Assembly: GCA_902465495.1 (NCBI GenBank)
Contig: CABQND010000046.1
Coordinates: forward strand, 1 to 16,902
Direction: 5' to 3'
Length of the DNA: 16,902 nt
DNA from: an uncultured Eubacteriales bacterium
GTDB lineage: Bacteria > Bacillota > Clostridia > Christensenellales > Borkfalkiaceae
Part shown: one piece after another, positions 13,786-16,902 of the stretch
Position numbering within the stretch: position 1 is the stretch's first letter
How the letters are laid out: every line of letters starts with the position of its first letter
Notes under the pieces: generated by a model
What the model was told of the DNA's origin: nothing
The model's database searches: none
What the model saw: the letters and a program-made list of their open reading frames with translations, nothing else
Position numbers and translations under genes: made by a program

Positions 13786-13851
13786 GATATAAATATAGAC
13801 ATAAATTTTATTTTTGTCGAATTTTAAAGAATAAAAAGCAAGGAGGATCGG

Positions 13852-16773
13852 ATGAAAAAAATACTCAGAGCAGTGCTTTTGATAAGTACAGTTTTTGTAC
13901 TGGTTGTCAGCATGGCGGTAATCACGGCATGCGGCGGAAAAGAGAGCACGGACGCGGTGAAATACCGTATTACAGTTGTTGAGGCAGAGAACGGCGAAAT
14001 TTCGTCAAGTCTGGCCGAAGCTGCGGAGGGGACACAAGTTACGATAACAGTAACCCCGGATAGCGGATACAGGTTAGGTGAGTTGAAAGTCGATGGTGAA
14101 GCGGCAACTGTGGCAGAAAACAAATATACGTTTACGATGCCCGGAAAAGAAGTGACTGTTGAAGGTTCTTTTGTGGAAAATACATATAAAGTCACTGTCG
14201 GTAAATCAGAAAACGGATCTGTTTCGATTAGCAAATCGAGCGCTGCGCCCGGAGAGACGATTACGGTTACGGCAACTCCTGATTTTGGTTATGCTTTGAA
14301 ATCTGTAACGGTCAACGGAACAGCTGCGACAGTTTCAGGAAATACCGCGACATTCACGATGCCGGAAGCGGATGCAAATGTAGTTGCTACTTTTGAGGCA
14401 GCGGCGTTAACGGTGGAAAGTATTCCGGAGAAGACGGCGTTTGAGATCAGTGCCAAGGCGCTTGCCGGATCGACGGCGAATTCATATTGGACGGTTACGT
14501 TTGGAGATACGGCCGTAACAGTAGCGGTATACGTTGAAGACAAGGCGATTGTGGATCGCGACGCTGTAGCAGTATATTTTGGAAAGAGCGGCTATGAAGG
14601 AGCAAATCTTTCCGAAAAAAATATCGGAATGCAGGTTGCGCCTGCTGGCGAGACTACGGCATATATAGTTTCAGAAGGTGCTTATACCGAAGGTGAAGTT
14701 GAGATTACGGCAACATCTGCGCCTTGGGGTAAGGAAGCCGATGTTATGAGCGGTTATAAAGCGACGTTTGAAGTGTCATATGAGACGCTTGGTTTTGCGA
14801 ACAAAGGTGAGGCACAGAGCTCGTTGACCGTGTTGCCGGTGCTTTATAATTCTGATAGCACATATGCTCCGCGCGAAGGAACAGTTGAGAACGGAGATGT
14901 GGACAATCCCGGATCGTATCCTGTATTCTCTGCGGACAACACATGGGAAGAAAATTATTATGCTCTTGGCGTCGGACAGCTTGGTAACGGTAACGCAGTA
15001 AGTGCCGGACGTTATTGGGATCTTTCGAAAGACTATGCGGTCGATGATACTGCAAATTACGCAAGCCGCGAAGCGAAACTGACAGGACATGACAGTGCGG
15101 ACAACGACATCGTATTCTTCCGTTCGGAGGGGAAAGCGCTCTTTGCAAAGGCGAGGTTCCGTGTTGATGGTGTATTGAACGGCGAGCTTTGGGGTAAATT
15201 CGGGCTGATGTTGTTTGACGGCGCGTCCAAGACAGGTGTGTTCTTCTATGTGGATGCTTGGATCGGCGATGGAAAAACGGCAGATCGTGCTAATATTTCC
15301 GGTACTTCTTTGGGATATAACCAGGCTTCCGGAAACTGGGGTAGCTGGAATCCGATTCCCAATACGGCAGGCTCGTTTGATTTGGATACTTACACCATTG
15401 AACTTGCGATGGTCTATTATGAAAACATGGTGTATATGTATTGTGGCACTAAGTTGGTTGGGCAGGCGTATTATTCCGCCAAGACAGAGGATCTGCAGAT
15501 CGGTATGAAGTCGTTTGCGTATACGCTTACGGTGACTGATTATATGTCCAGTGACGATCCGACTTCGCCCGAATTTGCAGAGTATATACCCGAAGTTGAG
15601 CAGGAAGCGGTCGATGTTTTGTTTGCGGGCGACAGCTACATGGAATTTTTGATGAGTTACGGCTGTTATGAGAGTTTGACGAGCGAGATCGAGACCAAAG
15701 CGAATGAAGGTGTCGGCGGCACGCAGGTTCCTTATTGGCAGGACGATTCGATCGTAAATATGCTTTCAAAATTCTACAATCCCGAAAAGATTGTCTTCCA
15801 TATCGGTGTAAATGACGTGGACGCTACGTCTCGCAGTGTGAATGAGATCTATGCGGATTTGGTCGAGTTGTTTGACATCTATAATACAACTTTCCCCGAT
15901 GCACAGATTTACTGGGTATCGCTGATTCCGAACATGCTGTTTGCGTCGAAGACGAGCGACTATCTTGCGTTGAACGAGAAAGTGCAGACGCTTGCGCAGT
16001 CGACGGATTATCTCAATTATATCGATGTGACGACGGCTTTCAGTGCGGGAGAAGGTGAAGTGCCGACGGCACGTGCGAACATGTTTGTGTCCGACGGCCT
16101 GCATCTCAATGCGGAATATGGCTATCCTCTGTGGATGAAAATAATTAAGGAAGCGTTGGAATATACAGTGACTTCGGGCGATACGTTCGGTTACAATGCA
16201 TCCGGCTTTATGGCAACGGGCGGCTGGACGTACGGCGAAGGCACAGCTTCGAATACAGGCACGGGCGAAGTGGCGACATATTATAAAAATATCGAACTTT
16301 CCGCAGATATTTATCTTGAAGCTGAAATTAAGAAGGGCGATACGTATAAGAATGACCCGCATCCGAAGATTGGGTTAATTCTTCGTAATGACGTAACGAC
16401 ATTGTTTGCATATTTTAATCTGGATCCGGATCTTCTTTCGGAGGGCAACGTCGGGCTTGTAGCTCGTCCGTTGACGGAAGACGGCAAAGGGGCCGCAGAT
16501 TGGAATTGGGCAGGCGGCCCGTCTATGGTTGCTACAGGTAAAAACTGCGCGGCGGGTTACGTTCGCATCGGATTCGGCAAACTTGGAGAAAAACTCTTTG
16601 TGACCATTGACGGCGTAAAAGTTCTTGAATGGCAGCTTACTTCTGTGGAAGCAGGAGATGAGTTTGTGGCAGGTGTGCTTGGTTTCAATTCGCAAATAGA
16701 TGTGCGTGACGCGACAGGGACAAACGACACAGAGGAAATTCAGGCAAAATATAATACAGGGAGCGAAGCTTAA
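13852..16773 (+). CDS. Surface lipoprotein with InlB-like repeats and an SGNH/GDSL esterase domain
   Basis: The 973-aa protein starts with a lipoprotein signal peptide, lipobox ITAC, with Cys27 as the lipidated residue. Two repeats like the divergent InlB B-repeat follow at about 38-109 and 111-183, each ending near TFTMP. Residues 190-345 resemble a CBM9-like carbohydrate-binding domain. Two similar beta-sandwich (LamG/concanavalin-like) domains at about 388-568 and 775-965 flank an SGNH hydrolase at 585-765. The hydrolase has Ser595 in GDS, Gly622-Gly623, Asn654 in GVND, and Asp748/His751 in DGLHLN, a complete active site. It probably deacylates surface polysaccharide or mucin sugars outside the cell; the substrate is inferred. 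AGGAGG lies five bases before the ATG. It is a single-gene unit with its own promoter and terminator. Confidence 0.88.
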   Translation: MKKILRAVLLISTVFVLVVSMAVITACGGKESTDAVKYRITVVEAENGEISSSLAEAAEGTQVTITVTPDSGYRLGELKVDGEAATVAENKYTFTMPGKEVTVEGSFVENTYKVTVGKSENGSVSISKSSAAPGETITVTATPDFGYALKSVTVNGTAATVSGNTATFTMPEADANVVATFEAAALTVESIPEKTAFEISAKALAGSTANSYWTVTFGDTAVTVAVYVEDKAIVDRDAVAVYFGKSGYEGANLSEKNIGMQVAPAGETTAYIVSEGAYTEGEVEITATSAPWGKEADVMSGYKATFEVSYETLGFANKGEAQSSLTVLPVLYNSDSTYAPREGTVENGDVDNPGSYPVFSADNTWEENYYALGVGQLGNGNAVSAGRYWDLSKDYAVDDTANYASREAKLTGHDSADNDIVFFRSEGKALFAKARFRVDGVLNGELWGKFGLMLFDGASKTGVFFYVDAWIGDGKTADRANISGTSLGYNQASGNWGSWNPIPNTAGSFDLDTYTIELAMVYYENMVYMYCGTKLVGQAYYSAKTEDLQIGMKSFAYTLTVTDYMSSDDPTSPEFAEYIPEVEQEAVDVLFAGDSYMEFLMSYGCYESLTSEIETKANEGVGGTQVPYWQDDSIVNMLSKFYNPEKIVFHIGVNDVDATSRSVNEIYADLVELFDIYNTTFPDAQIYWVSLIPNMLFASKTSDYLALNEKVQTLAQSTDYLNYIDVTTAFSAGEGEVPTARANMFVSDGLHLNAEYGYPLWMKIIKEALEYTVTSGDTFGYNASGFMATGGWTYGEGTASNTGTGEVATYYKNIELSADIYLEAEIKKGDTYKNDPHPKIGLILRNDVTTLFAYFNLDPDLLSEGNVGLVARPLTEDGKGAADWNWAGGPSMVATGKNCAAGYVRIGFGKLGEKLFVTIDGVKVLEWQLTSVEAGDEFVAGVLGFNSQIDVRDATGTNDTEEIQAKYNTGSEA

Positions 16774-16812
16774 TAAATTTTATTTTAATTAAGAGTCTCT
16801 GCGATCTAGTAA

Positions 16813-16852
16813 AATAATAAGCGGGCAACATTTATGTTGCCCGCTTATTATT
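16813..16852 (+). terminator. Terminator of the lipoprotein gene
   Basis: Arms 16813-16830 and 16835-16852 pair perfectly over 18 bp around a TTTA loop. The outer part of the stem is A/T, so the 3' arm ends TTATTATT instead of a pure T run. It lies 40 bases after the stop. Confidence 0.85.
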
Positions 16853-16862
16853 GTATAACGAA

Positions 16863-16885
16863 AACCACGCGATAGTCGCGTGGTT
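16863..16885. repeat. Hairpin at the right edge
   Basis: AACCACGCGA (16863-16872) pairs with TCGCGTGGTT (16876-16885) around a three-base loop. No T run follows. Such hairpins occur as REP-like elements and at the ends of IS200/IS605-type insertions, but the rest lies outside the window. Confidence 0.35.
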
Positions 16886-16902
16886 GAAAAGAGGTTTACC
16901 GA

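Noticed and set aside
1..16902. CRISPR array, prophage or defence island
   Set aside because: No regularly spaced repeats, phage structural genes, nucleases or toxin-antitoxin pairs were found on either strand.

Overview
The window looks like chromosomal DNA from a low-to-mid GC Firmicute, most likely an uncultured member of the class Clostridia. Signs are strong AAGGAG-type ribosome binding sites, sigma-A promoters with 17-bp spacers, a Firmicute-like 6S RNA, a CCA-encoding tRNA-Glu, an archaeal-type aspartyl-tRNA synthetase and a cytoplasmic GH42 beta-galactosidase. The species cannot be named from the sequence. No phage, CRISPR or defence genes are visible.

Positions 1-1700 lie mainly on the minus strand. 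The left edge cuts what looks like the start of an IS3-family (IS150-like) insertion sequence reading off the edge. Inward are a tRNA-Glu(CTC) with its own promoter and terminator, a 6S RNA with its own promoter, and a pyridoxal/pyridoxamine kinase gene.

Positions 1721-7580 lie on the plus strand and hold housekeeping metabolism. A tightly packed run carries a short-chain dehydrogenase (apparently leaderless), glycerol kinase glpK, a maltose/galactoside-type O-acetyltransferase and thymidylate synthase thyA. Dihydrofolate reductase folA follows, and ThyA and FolA close the folate cycle needed for dTMP. A separately promoted archaeal-type aspartyl-tRNA synthetase ends at a clear terminator. 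It carries residues expected of a non-discriminating enzyme, which would imply an Asp-tRNA(Asn)/GatCAB route to Asn-tRNA.

Positions 7582-12958 begin with an AT-rich spacer and a truncated mgtC/sapB remnant that keeps its promoter and ribosome binding site. Next come a GH42 beta-galactosidase, a DUF4964/DUF5127/DUF4965/DUF1793-type (glutaminase A-like) protein and a PhnP-like metallo-beta-lactamase-fold hydrolase. None has a signal peptide, so this looks like an intracellular saccharide or glycoconjugate utilisation cluster.

Positions 12959-16902 begin with a strong hairpin terminator. A small cysteine-rich protein gene follows on the minus strand, with an in-frame amber codon separating it from a plausible upstream extension. 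Divergent from it is a 973-aa surface lipoprotein with two InlB-B-like repeats, a CBM9-like region and an SGNH/GDSL esterase domain between two similar beta-sandwich domains. It has a consensus promoter, an operator-like dyad and a strong terminator. Another hairpin lies at the right edge.

The most notable points are the GH42/DUF4965/MBL trio, the lipoprotein architecture, the mgtC remnant, a 23-bp intergenic motif shared by two unrelated genes, the variant active sites of ThyA and GlpK, and the amber codon. No clear new defence or mobile system is seen.
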